From positions 1-64,000 of IMG/VR virus record IMGVR_UViG_3300020596_000011: 64,000 bases of DNA, one strand, 5' to 3'. The notes beneath the pieces are model-generated. The model was not told the origin of the DNA and ran no database searches. It was given only the letters and a program-made list of their open reading frames with translations. The position numbers and the translations under genes are program-made. Numbering within the stretch: position 1 is the stretch's first letter; each line of letters starts with the position of its first letter. Positions 14,751 to 23,223 of this stretch are shown one piece after another. Source of the DNA: a virus.

Positions 14751-15214
14751 GTAACGAAATTAAGTATTTAGATATTGACGTCGTCGGCGAAAACACTGGA
14801 ACCGTCTACACGGGCACCCTCGAAGTCCGACCTTTCATGACCTCTAGAGGAAAAGTTGAGTACACTCGTCTTTTGAACCGAGAGACTAAGGGTTTAGTGA
14901 GGGATGTACGACCAAACCTGGAGCAGTTTCGACGGTTACTAGAAGCACTCGCTGAGAAAGACCAACCCTTTTCGAAGGAGCAAGTCGACCTCGTTGTCAA
15001 CGTAGCTGCGCAGACATTTGGTATCTCTGACCCTGTTGTCGAAGAGATCTCTATTATCGCAGAACTAACTGTGCTGGTAGAAAAGGGACCCTCATGGTGG
15101 AAACCATTTGACCTTATTGACGAAAGTCCCTATGTAGAGATTAAAAAGCAACTTTTAAGCTTGCAAAACCCCACAAAAGAACAACCCGAAGAAGCGCCAA
15201 AAGCCGCCGAATAA
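14747..15214 (+). CDS. Putative tail assembly chaperone 2
   Basis: This encodes 155 residues, ATG with CAAGGAG upstream, overlapping the previous gene by 4 bases. Layout: N-terminal strands ('IKYLDIDVVGENTGTVYTGT'), then helices ('LEQFRRLLEALAEKDQPFSK') and a Pro/Glu-rich tail. A beta start followed by a helical core is common in small proteins just upstream of tape measure genes. The 30-base gap to the tape measure start suggests one operon. Confidence 0.5.
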   Translation: MSNEIKYLDIDVVGENTGTVYTGTLEVRPFMTSRGKVEYTRLLNRETKGLVRDVRPNLEQFRRLLEALAEKDQPFSKEQVDLVVNVAAQTFGISDPVVEEISIIAELTVLVEKGPSWWKPFDLIDESPYVEIKKQLLSLQNPTKEQPEEAPKAAE

Positions 15215-15244
15215 AATCTCTTAATACAGTATAGGGGATAACGC

Positions 15245-18200
15245 GTGGCAAGCTTTGAGTTTAAGGGTTTAAAAGACCTTTTAGCAGACATCCAGAAGAT
15301 GAAAGCGGAGATATCCTCTGCCACGGGGGACGTAAAGAACCTTGCCGGTGCCTTTCAAGCGTTCAACCAAGGCTCCTCTCAACTATCTGTTAATAAACAG
15401 CTAGTTGAACTGCGCCAACAGATGACCGCTGTGCACGAGACAACCATCAAAAGTCAAATGCAGACGGGTGGTGTGTCGGGCTTCTCGCAAGGGCTCCAAA
15501 CGCTCGTTAAATCGCGCAAAGCGGCACAAGAGGGAAACCTCTACACGGCTAACTTTGGTGGTACCCAACCAGCAGGACCGCCACCCCCTACTACAGAAGC
15601 TCCTGCTCAAGGGATGGGTCAAGCACCAAAAGGTCAAGCACGCCCTACTACAGAAGCTCCTGCTCAAAGGATGGGTCAAGCACGCCCTACTACAGAAGCT
15701 CCTGCTCAAAGGATGGGTCAAGCACGCCCTACTACAGAAGCTCCTGCTCAAGGGATGGGTCAAGCACGCCCTACTACAGAAGCTCCTGCTCAAAGGATGG
15801 GTCAAGCACCAAAAGGTCAAGCACTCCCTTTCATGAGCGATTCCGCGCGTTCTTCCGCAGCTATACTAGGGTCTTTAGGTGGTACGCGAGGCGGAGGTCT
15901 AACGGACGTCATTCAAGCCCAAAAGTTTGCATCCGCTTTTGAGCAAAACAAAGAAGCCCGTTCAAAGATTATGACTAATCTTGCCGGACAGGACAGCCTA
16001 GTTGCCAAAGACCTTGTCAAAGCAATGCAGCAAAACGAAAAAACCGTTCAAACTCTGACCAAAGCCATGACGAAACTAGAGGCAGGTATTGTCAAAGCGG
16101 AAGCAGGCGGAGACGTCGCAAAAGCGGACGCTTTGCGCCGACGCTTAGGTGCCGTATCAGGTAAAGTACTTGACGAAGGCGAAAAAGCTGAAGACCTCAT
16201 GCGATATGGCGGCGGCATGGGTGGTGGCGGTGGACCAGGAGGACGCCTTGGTAAAGCTCGTGAGTTCGTGGAAAACAACCGAAACGCGTTGCAAGCAGGG
16301 GGTATGCTCGTTGGTGCAGCCGCGCACGGATACATTACATATAGTGAAATAGGCGAACAGATAGAGCGCCGCAATATCAACTCCCCTTACGCCGCAATGC
16401 AAGCCCGTGCGCAATCGGAAATGGCTGGCGTCAACAGAGAAATGCTGCTCGGCGACCCTACTAACGGACGGTCCTTGTTGCTCGGTGCGGGCGACGTTAT
16501 GTTCCCTACTTCAGACGCTAGAACGACTGGTCTCGGGCTTACGGGAAGAAAAACTAGCGAAACTAATGCAAGACAGACAGCAACTCAAGAACTCGCAGCA
16601 TCTAAAGCAGAGCTGGCTACCGAGATTACAAAGATTGGGTTCGGGCTAGTCGCAGCAGTCGGAGCAGCGGCGGTGACCGTAGTCACCGGTGGTGGTGCCG
16701 CACTCATAGCAGGCGGGATTGCAGCGGGGGGATTGAGCGCGGCAGCTCAAGGGCTCAGCGGTCTAAGTAATAACACATACGGTCAATCGCAAGGTGGCTT
16801 TGTTGGGTTGCTCTCAAAGCTCCCTGGCTTGGACTTTTTAAAAGAAAGTAAGAGCGTTGGCTTAGAGAAGAATGTATTCCAAGCGCAACAAGAAGCACAG
16901 GTTCAATCGCGCATAGACCAAATGCGCAATGACTCGTTAGAGACCCGAGAAGCTCAACGCTTCATGTCAGGATTTAGTCAAGTCCGTGCTGCCGCCGATG
17001 TAAAGCGAATGGCGATCGGTCACCTCGGTGCCTACGCTCGTTCCGGTCTCGAAGGGATGGACGTCCCTTCCGCCGCAGGCGATCTTATTTCTGCAGGTTT
17101 AGACGCAGAGTATGTAAATAACAACGTCAAAGTTAAGGGGCGCCAAGCCGCACTTGATAGCCTAAACGTCACGGCGTCCGAGTTTGGTGGAGCCCAGAAC
17201 ACGCTGTCAGGCTCTATGCTAAACAACAGAGCAGCTACAGGGCAAGAAACTTCGCAGTTCTTACGACTATCCCGCGCCGGTCTCGGCTCCATGGAACAAC
17301 TTTCAGGAAACCTTCTAGGCTTGGGACAAGTTGCAAACACTGGCAACGCCGACAAGCAACTCCGAGAGGTGTTAACCGACGCAGTATCCCTTGGGTTTAC
17401 TAAGTCGCCCATGTCGCAGAAATTTGTTCAAAGTGTTGTAGACCTATCGGGAAGCTTGCGCACCTCGTCGACAGAAACCATTTCCACGGCGATGCGCAAC
17501 GCAGCCTCACTCTTAGGCGTAGGTGGGCAAGCAGATATTCGCTCCTTACAAGGAGCAAAAGAGGGATTGGGTGCCTACGCTGCGGTCACAAATCAAACCA
17601 CTGGTATGGGTGGTGTACTCAGAGCAGACGCGCTCATGCGGAGCGGAATAACGCTCGCTAAAGGCGGTGGTATCTTAAACGGTATGAATGATTTACAAAT
17701 TCAAGCCGCAATTAAGCAAATCGAAAACAAAAAAATTACGGACACCGAGACTGAGACCCTATCTCGGTCTATGGGTCTAAACCTCGACGACAAAAATAAC
17801 ATTACTGGCGACACGAAAGACGTCCTCGGTAAACTGAAGGGTTTTTCGTCGACCGTAAAGGCACCGACAGAAGCGGTGATCAAAGCGATGTTCAAGACCG
17901 AGGGTATGGACTACGACGCGTTGAAATCTAAAGTATTATCCAAAAATAAAAAAGAAGGGCGAGACGCTTACGCTAACTTAGTCTCCCTCATTCAGGGTAC
18001 GATTCCGGGTTTAGACACGGCGGATAAGGCAGGTACTTACGCAGCTCAAGTAACTGGTTATCAGGACACAAGTAAGAGAGGGTCACTTGCTGAACAAATC
18101 AGACAAGGTGACGCAGCTCAACGCGGTGACGTTTTTTACTCGGCACGTACAAAATTTATCAACCAGCTCACGTCGGAAGCCAACAACGCTACTACGGGGG

Positions 18201-18487
18201 ACTTGAGGAAAGACCAAGTCGAGCAATATTTTGCCTCTGGACCCGATGCCCGCCTGAGGTTCTCGGACAAAGAAGGTAAGACCCGTATTGCAACAAGCCC
18301 AACTGACTATGAAAATCAGAAAAAGCAGTTTGGTGGCGCGGCGCAGCTTCAAGACGTCTTGGCGCAAAAGCAAGCGGAGAGTGCTCAAGCTGAAGGTAAG
18401 TACGTTTTTGCCACTCTTGACAATATTGGCCCAAACGCCAAAGCTGTGCTACAGTCAGTATTTAGCGGCGTTCCTGATAAACGGTAA
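15245..18487 (+). CDS. Tail tape measure protein
   Basis: This encodes 1080 residues, GTG start with GGGGA upstream. The protein sets tail length and leaves the tube at infection; at about 1.5 angstroms per residue it predicts a tail near 160 nm (inference). Visible parts: helical N-terminus (1-110); five copies of a 14-residue Pro/Ala/Gln repeat (about 114-193); coiled-coil helices (about 230-310) ending in a Gly-rich linker; and a hydrophobic Ala/Gly-rich segment (about 460-505, 'GFGLVAAVGAAAVTVVTGGG') able to cross a membrane. The rest is mostly helical. I see no lysozyme or peptidase domain. Confidence 0.88.
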   Translation: MASFEFKGLKDLLADIQKMKAEISSATGDVKNLAGAFQAFNQGSSQLSVNKQLVELRQQMTAVHETTIKSQMQTGGVSGFSQGLQTLVKSRKAAQEGNLYTANFGGTQPAGPPPPTTEAPAQGMGQAPKGQARPTTEAPAQRMGQARPTTEAPAQRMGQARPTTEAPAQGMGQARPTTEAPAQRMGQAPKGQALPFMSDSARSSAAILGSLGGTRGGGLTDVIQAQKFASAFEQNKEARSKIMTNLAGQDSLVAKDLVKAMQQNEKTVQTLTKAMTKLEAGIVKAEAGGDVAKADALRRRLGAVSGKVLDEGEKAEDLMRYGGGMGGGGGPGGRLGKAREFVENNRNALQAGGMLVGAAAHGYITYSEIGEQIERRNINSPYAAMQARAQSEMAGVNREMLLGDPTNGRSLLLGAGDVMFPTSDARTTGLGLTGRKTSETNARQTATQELAASKAELATEITKIGFGLVAAVGAAAVTVVTGGGAALIAGGIAAGGLSAAAQGLSGLSNNTYGQSQGGFVGLLSKLPGLDFLKESKSVGLEKNVFQAQQEAQVQSRIDQMRNDSLETREAQRFMSGFSQVRAAADVKRMAIGHLGAYARSGLEGMDVPSAAGDLISAGLDAEYVNNNVKVKGRQAALDSLNVTASEFGGAQNTLSGSMLNNRAATGQETSQFLRLSRAGLGSMEQLSGNLLGLGQVANTGNADKQLREVLTDAVSLGFTKSPMSQKFVQSVVDLSGSLRTSSTETISTAMRNAASLLGVGGQADIRSLQGAKEGLGAYAAVTNQTTGMGGVLRADALMRSGITLAKGGGILNGMNDLQIQAAIKQIENKKITDTETETLSRSMGLNLDDKNNITGDTKDVLGKLKGFSSTVKAPTEAVIKAMFKTEGMDYDALKSKVLSKNKKEGRDAYANLVSLIQGTIPGLDTADKAGTYAAQVTGYQDTSKRGSLAEQIRQGDAAQRGDVFYSARTKFINQLTSEANNATTGDLRKDQVEQYFASGPDARLRFSDKEGKTRIATSPTDYENQKKQFGGAAQLQDVLAQKQAESAQAEGKYVFATLDNIGPNAKAVLQSVFSGVPDKR
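15585..15824 (+). repeat. 42-bp tandem repeats in the tape measure gene
   Basis: Five copies of a 42-bp unit encode [RP]PTTEAPAQ[RG]MGQA. The first and last copies are followed by PKGQA, which suggests internal duplication of an originally single unit. The copies are almost identical in DNA. Confidence 0.9.
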
Positions 18488-18498
18488 AAGGATCTTTT

Positions 18499-20496
18499 AT
18501 GGTGAGTACAACACAAGCTTCGATGCGCTGGCGTTTAGTGGCCTACCAAAACCAAAATCCCTATCCTTCTCGCGACGACAATGATAGCTCAGTTTTTCCT
18601 ATTATCGTCGAGCAAGGGGTAGTTTCGATCTCTATCACGCGCGCTAAAAATAACCCAGAAGGTATTGCAAACGTCACTCTTGTAGGGCCTTTAAATGCCG
18701 CTATATTTCACGGCAATTGGGTAATTATTCGGTCTAAAGTCGGAGAGTTTACGAAAGACCCGCGCAACGGCGGAACCAGTGGTTTAGCACCGTCGGCAAG
18801 TTCAATTAAAAAGGCTTCGACAAACGGTGGTGTTACACCCAACCCACTCTACGTCGAGGGGTTACCTCGGTTTATCGGACAGATTGACTCAGTTCAATCG
18901 ACGTATCAAGTTGACCCAGCTACGGGTCTTGTATCTAGATCACACGCCGTGCGCATTCGCGAGTGGTCGCATGTGTTTCGCCAGACGATTAAATTTGACT
19001 TGTTTGACCTCTCCCAACAAGTTGCCACGACGCCCTTTGCGTCTATTCAATCCGCATCATCCGTGCTTCAAAGCGGGTCTATCAGCCCTGACCCGACGGC
19101 ATCTCTGCAAGCAATCGCAAAATCCGTTACAAACCCTTTTGAGTATGTAGCGATCGCCTTGGCAATGGTGTCGGGTATCAGTAAAAACGCGGCAGAACGT
19201 GTTACCTCTGCCAACTCAGAAATTCAAAAGGCTTTAAACGCGGCTACGTTTTATTCAAACATTGCAACAAAAATGCCATCTATTCCTAAGGCACTTCTGA
19301 CAGATATGGGCTTAGGGACAAAAGCCGATCCCGATCGCCCATTTGCTGCTGACGAAAGCTTTGCCTTAATACTGCTGGGTAATCAAAGACCAGGAATAGG
19401 TTCGAGCACCGCTGGATCACTTCTCTCTAACCCTGTTGCCCTACCAGTAGAACCGAGGACTAAAGAATCACAGGTAGGGCCGCAAGGTACTTTTGATGGT
19501 GTCTTCACTTCCGAAGACGAGATCGTCAACAGTTTTAAAATTCCCCAAGACCGGCCAGTCATGTACGGCTCCCTTGCTGATTTCTCTCAAGAATTCGACC
19601 TGTGGGATCTGATAAGCGCAAGAATAGACGCAGATGTGAATGAAATCTTTACCGACATCTGGTACCATCAAGACGAAGATGTAGTCATTGGACGCCCTGT
19701 ACTTGTTATGCGAGACAAGCCGTTTCTTTTAGACCAAATCAGAGAGAACATAGGCGACTTGTCAAAACAATGGTCGTCTTACGACGACCTTCCAAAAGTC
19801 TACATTCCTTCGGACCTCATACAAGGTATCACAACAAATAGTACGTTCATCGGCGCACCGAACTACACACGCGTAAACGTCAAAGACCCCCTTCTAAGAA
19901 CCGACTCCTCGGTAATCGCACAGGCTCAAGTAGCGGGACGCGCAACCAACTTTGCAGCTCAGTCACGCTACGGTGGTATTTTTTTCTCAGTAGACAGTGC
20001 TTACTTTGCACAGGTCGGGTCAAAGTTACCAGAGAGCTACGAGTTTAATGGTGTGGAGTGGTACACAGACCTTAGCAAGCTAATGCAAGGGTGGTACGGT
20101 ACACGTATCTATTTTCCAAGTGGGCAGATCATGCTCAAAGACAACAACATCCCTATCATGGTGGGGTGCAATATCGTTTTTAGCGTCGGCAAGGACGTCA
20201 CCTACGTAGCACACGTGGACAGTGTATCGTTCTCACACCAAATTAGTCCTCGAGGTGATAGGTCGTCCGCCACAACGATAAGCTTTTCGTACCTAGCAGG
20301 TTACGAAGATGGGAAAGCTTTTGTTCTGGGCGCAGAGACAGTCCAGGATTTATTCGTCAGCTCGAAAGCGGAAGTACCTAGCCTCTATTCAAGCTCGCTC
20401 GGAAAACTCGGAAACTTAATAGGTGGTGAGACCATCCGCACAGCGCAGAAAGCCGTTGCGGCACTAAGAAAACTCGAAAAAGCGTTGTTAGGATAA
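18499..20496 (+). CDS. Baseplate hub protein
   Basis: This encodes 665 residues, ATG with AAAAGGA upstream. After the N-terminal strands, 'FIGQIDSVQSTYQVD' and 'HAVRIREWSHVFRQTIKFDL' (about residues 120-170) are typical of phage hub proteins (gp27/late-control-D type). These form the ring to which tube and spike attach. The C-terminal region holds strand-rich motifs ('MVGCNIVFSVGKDVTYVAHV') fitting the second hub barrel. Gene order tape measure, hub, spike is conserved in contractile systems and supports the call. Confidence 0.72.
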   Translation: MVSTTQASMRWRLVAYQNQNPYPSRDDNDSSVFPIIVEQGVVSISITRAKNNPEGIANVTLVGPLNAAIFHGNWVIIRSKVGEFTKDPRNGGTSGLAPSASSIKKASTNGGVTPNPLYVEGLPRFIGQIDSVQSTYQVDPATGLVSRSHAVRIREWSHVFRQTIKFDLFDLSQQVATTPFASIQSASSVLQSGSISPDPTASLQAIAKSVTNPFEYVAIALAMVSGISKNAAERVTSANSEIQKALNAATFYSNIATKMPSIPKALLTDMGLGTKADPDRPFAADESFALILLGNQRPGIGSSTAGSLLSNPVALPVEPRTKESQVGPQGTFDGVFTSEDEIVNSFKIPQDRPVMYGSLADFSQEFDLWDLISARIDADVNEIFTDIWYHQDEDVVIGRPVLVMRDKPFLLDQIRENIGDLSKQWSSYDDLPKVYIPSDLIQGITTNSTFIGAPNYTRVNVKDPLLRTDSSVIAQAQVAGRATNFAAQSRYGGIFFSVDSAYFAQVGSKLPESYEFNGVEWYTDLSKLMQGWYGTRIYFPSGQIMLKDNNIPIMVGCNIVFSVGKDVTYVAHVDSVSFSHQISPRGDRSSATTISFSYLAGYEDGKAFVLGAETVQDLFVSSKAEVPSLYSSSLGKLGNLIGGETIRTAQKAVAALRKLEKALLG

Positions 20497-20500
20497 CTCT

Positions 20501-21562
20501 ATGCGTTTCCAATCCAGCCCGACCACTTTACCCATGATTACAGTCCCTGTAGATGGGGAGATCATAGAAGCTTATCCACCCTCGGACGTGTTTCAGTATT
20601 ACACCTACGACGTTCTGATTCAAATACCCCAAGGTACAAAGACAATAGTCTCTAACGCAGTCACGTCGACTATGTTCGGCGGACCTTTTGACTATTTGCA
20701 AATGCGCCGCAGGTCGTCGTCGGACTCTGCTCCTAGCGCGCCCGGGTTACCAACGGAAGATTTAACAGTCGGTGATCGTGTTATCGTCATGTTCATCCAA
20801 GGAGACATGAGAAAGCCGTTAATCATTGGTGGGATGCCACACCCTAGAATGGCTACTGACCTCCCTACTGAGACAGACGCTCCTCAAGCACGCCTCTCGT
20901 ATCTCGGAATGACCTTTGACGTAGACCCTGACGGCGCGTTCGCAATCACACACAGAGGCAACCCCTCTAACGCAGACTTAGCGTTGGCTGTTCCGCCCGT
21001 GAATATTCCGACAAAGCTATCATTCTTACAGATGCTAGATGATGGGTCCATTGCTCTTGGAGACGCGTTTAAACAAAAAATCACCATGACAGCGAGCAAG
21101 GACATTACGTTTGGAAACCCTTTGTCTACTATTAAGATAGGGCTTACCACACCGGATATCACGCTTGATGCATCAACGAAGATCAATGCGACGGCAAAAC
21201 TCGCTGTAAGTTTAGCGTCGGGCTCAAACACATTAAAACTCGACACCGTAGGGCGGTCGATTGAAATGTCTTCTACCGGTACGTTTGCCGTATCTGCTAT
21301 TCAAAGTGCAAAAGTTTCGGCGCCGCTCGGTATTTCCCTCGAAGCCGGTATAGCGAAATTGGTAATGAAAAACGGACAGGTAGCGCTAGGTACACCGGCA
21401 GGTGAGATTTTTGCCATGTTCGGGGAACTACTACAAGAAATCATCACGGCGGCTCCTACTTTTTGTGCCACAGCGGTAGGCCCAGGCGTACTGGCTCCAG
21501 GGCTGTTAGCGAAAGCTCTAGAATTGAACATTAAAATTGCGCTGATCAAAGGAAGCCTGTAA
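20501..21562 (+). CDS. Baseplate spike protein (gpV/gp5-like)
   Basis: This encodes 353 residues, starting 4 bases after the hub stop. Residues 85-115 ('LTVGDRVIVMFIQGDMRKPL' then 'IIGGMPHP') form the end of an OB-fold, typical of gpV/VgrG-type spikes. The following 150 residues are short strand repeats ('TMTASKDITFGNP', 'ITLDASTKINATAK', 'SIEMSSTGTFAVS') that fit a trimeric beta-helix needle. The C-terminus is hydrophobic and helical, unlike a metal-tipped spike. It pierces the outer membrane ahead of the tube. The stop overlaps the next start (TAATG). Confidence 0.78.
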   Translation: MRFQSSPTTLPMITVPVDGEIIEAYPPSDVFQYYTYDVLIQIPQGTKTIVSNAVTSTMFGGPFDYLQMRRRSSSDSAPSAPGLPTEDLTVGDRVIVMFIQGDMRKPLIIGGMPHPRMATDLPTETDAPQARLSYLGMTFDVDPDGAFAITHRGNPSNADLALAVPPVNIPTKLSFLQMLDDGSIALGDAFKQKITMTASKDITFGNPLSTIKIGLTTPDITLDASTKINATAKLAVSLASGSNTLKLDTVGRSIEMSSTGTFAVSAIQSAKVSAPLGISLEAGIAKLVMKNGQVALGTPAGEIFAMFGELLQEIITAAPTFCATAVGPGVLAPGLLAKALELNIKIALIKGSL

Positions 21563-22128
21563 TGCCTTTTGACCCGCTTTCAAAATGGAAGAGTAGCTTC
21601 AAGACCATGGTGGTACCGACCATGGGCGTCGATGGCCCTATAAAAATGGGCATGTGGCTTAACTCACACATTAGCAACAAGCCGATGTTAGACGCCGCCA
21701 CAGTCTCGTCCCCGTCGTTCTCATGCGTGTGGCAACCGGCTATATTTATCGCACAGATGTTAGCAATTCCCCCGTCACTTAGCCCTATCCCGTTTGCCCT
21801 TAAACTTGGGCAGGCTTGGGCGTCCGCCACTCAAGCGAGCGTACTCATGGTGCCGGCTGGCGCTTTTGTTGGGGCTCCTACACCGCCGACACTCTTCTCA
21901 GCACCACCCGTGGCTCTCTTTAACCCCGCAACTATCGCATCGGGTACCGCATTGATCATTGCTAAAGTGTCGACAGCACCTCCCGCAACTGAATCCGATA
22001 AGTCGGCTATTATAGAAGCACTTTACCAAGCGACAACTCAGCTTGGGGTTATGCTTACTGGGCTTAATTCAATTCCTCCGCCCGCAGGGCCACTCCCTTT
22101 AATCGTCCCACTTTGCCCTTTAAAATAA
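21562..22128 (+). CDS. Baseplate-associated protein, hypothetical
   Basis: This encodes 188 residues, coupled to the spike gene by TAATG. It is rich in Pro, Ala and Met, with long hydrophobic stretches ('VWQPAIFIAQMLAIPPSLSP', 'GTALIIAKVSTAPPA') but no clean transmembrane helix. 'PTMGVDGPIKMGMWLNSH' at the N-terminus and repeated Pro turns might form a PAAR-like cone that caps the spike, since the spike's own C-terminus lacks a tip, but key PAAR residues cannot be verified by eye. It sits between spike and wedge genes, so a baseplate role is likely. Confidence 0.45.
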   Translation: MPFDPLSKWKSSFKTMVVPTMGVDGPIKMGMWLNSHISNKPMLDAATVSSPSFSCVWQPAIFIAQMLAIPPSLSPIPFALKLGQAWASATQASVLMVPAGAFVGAPTPPTLFSAPPVALFNPATIASGTALIIAKVSTAPPATESDKSAIIEALYQATTQLGVMLTGLNSIPPPAGPLPLIVPLCPLK

Positions 22129-22143
22129 CGTAGAGGTGTATAA

Positions 22144-23223
22144 ATGGCGGTTTTCGACGTATCAAAGCTCGTACAAGCAGGAATGGACGCTTTTAAAAAC
22201 AAAGGGCGTGGCGAAGAGGGCGTTATCGACATGTCGTATGCCGAGATCTTCGACGACTTACGATCCGACCTGTTCGATTCGAAGACGCAAAAAGCGTTTT
22301 ACACAGTCAAAGCCAAGAACTGGCACCAAACCTACCCCTACAGGTTCGTGATTCGACTCGGCGGCGCTCAGTTTATTTACGCGCTACCTATTCCCCCAAG
22401 TTCTTATAATGTCTCGACTATCATTCCCTCCAGAGCTACCGCAACTTTGGGCGGCGTGGTCGAAGAATCCAGCGAAGTCGTATTCTTCAACATCTCCATG
22501 CAGGGTACCTTTGGGCAAGCTATTTCTAAACAGCGAGGTGAGACCCCTGCGGGTCGCTCTGACGAGTTTAGAAAAGTCTTTACAAGCGGCGGTCTCCTAG
22601 GTTCTGCTTTATCGACTTTGGCAAACACCGCAGGAAACCTCATTAAAGCCGCAACGTTGCAACTAAACCTGCTCGAACTTTTAGGGAATGCGCAACTTCC
22701 GTACTCCTCGTCGTTCGTGAACGCGGATACCGCACCGTCAGAGGGCCTTATAGGCGACGTAATTAGCTCCGTGTCAAACATATTCAATCCCCCTGGAGCC
22801 AGTGATCCCACTAAGCTCACCACCACCGGCGGTAACGGATTTACCGAAGTACACGCCTTTCAAAACTTTTTGCTCGCGTATCAAAAACTCGCTGCTAAAA
22901 GCCCAGGAGACTACAGCCTGCACTTTCAAAATATAAAAGATAATTGCGAATGGCGATGTATTCTTGCTTCTCCCCCGACGTTTTCAAAAAACGCTCAGCG
23001 ACCGTTTATCTACGACTACGCACTCACTTTGTCCGCGTGGAATCTCCGACAGCTCGACGAGGTAGTTCCGCCCATTGACCGTTTCGGTCCAGGAGGCGAC
23101 CTTTCCGACATAACATCCGCTTCTGCTACCGGCGCTTTTACCAAAATGGCTAACCTTGGTGCCACAGTATCCAAAGCACTGAAAAACCCCGCGTCTCTCC
23201 TGAAGATTAGGAGCATCGGCTAA
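22144..23223 (+). CDS. Baseplate structural protein
   Basis: This encodes 359 residues, ATG with AGAGGTG upstream. Residues 55-120 include 'FVIRLGGAQFIYALPIPPSS' and 'ATATLGGVVEESSEVVFFNI', a pattern seen in phage baseplate proteins lying between hub and wedge. It is followed by a helical, Ala-rich middle and a conserved-looking 'YSLHFQNIKDNCEWRCILAS' strand region. Its stop overlaps the start of the gp25-type gene (TAATG), so both are made together. The exact homologue is not certain. Confidence 0.55.
   Translation: MAVFDVSKLVQAGMDAFKNKGRGEEGVIDMSYAEIFDDLRSDLFDSKTQKAFYTVKAKNWHQTYPYRFVIRLGGAQFIYALPIPPSSYNVSTIIPSRATATLGGVVEESSEVVFFNISMQGTFGQAISKQRGETPAGRSDEFRKVFTSGGLLGSALSTLANTAGNLIKAATLQLNLLELLGNAQLPYSSSFVNADTAPSEGLIGDVISSVSNIFNPPGASDPTKLTTTGGNGFTEVHAFQNFLLAYQKLAAKSPGDYSLHFQNIKDNCEWRCILASPPTFSKNAQRPFIYDYALTLSAWNLRQLDEVVPPIDRFGPGGDLSDITSASATGAFTKMANLGATVSKALKNPASLLKIRSIG

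Noticed and set aside
14322-15214. Programmed frameshift between the two tail-chaperone-position genes
   Set aside because: The genes overlap by ATGA, but I found no slippery heptamer near the end of the first, so coupled re-initiation is simpler.
15401-15820. Long open frames on both strands across the tape measure repeats (139 residues minus, 122 plus)
   Set aside because: They are by-products of a 42-bp repeat free of stops in several frames; the tape measure frame explains the region.
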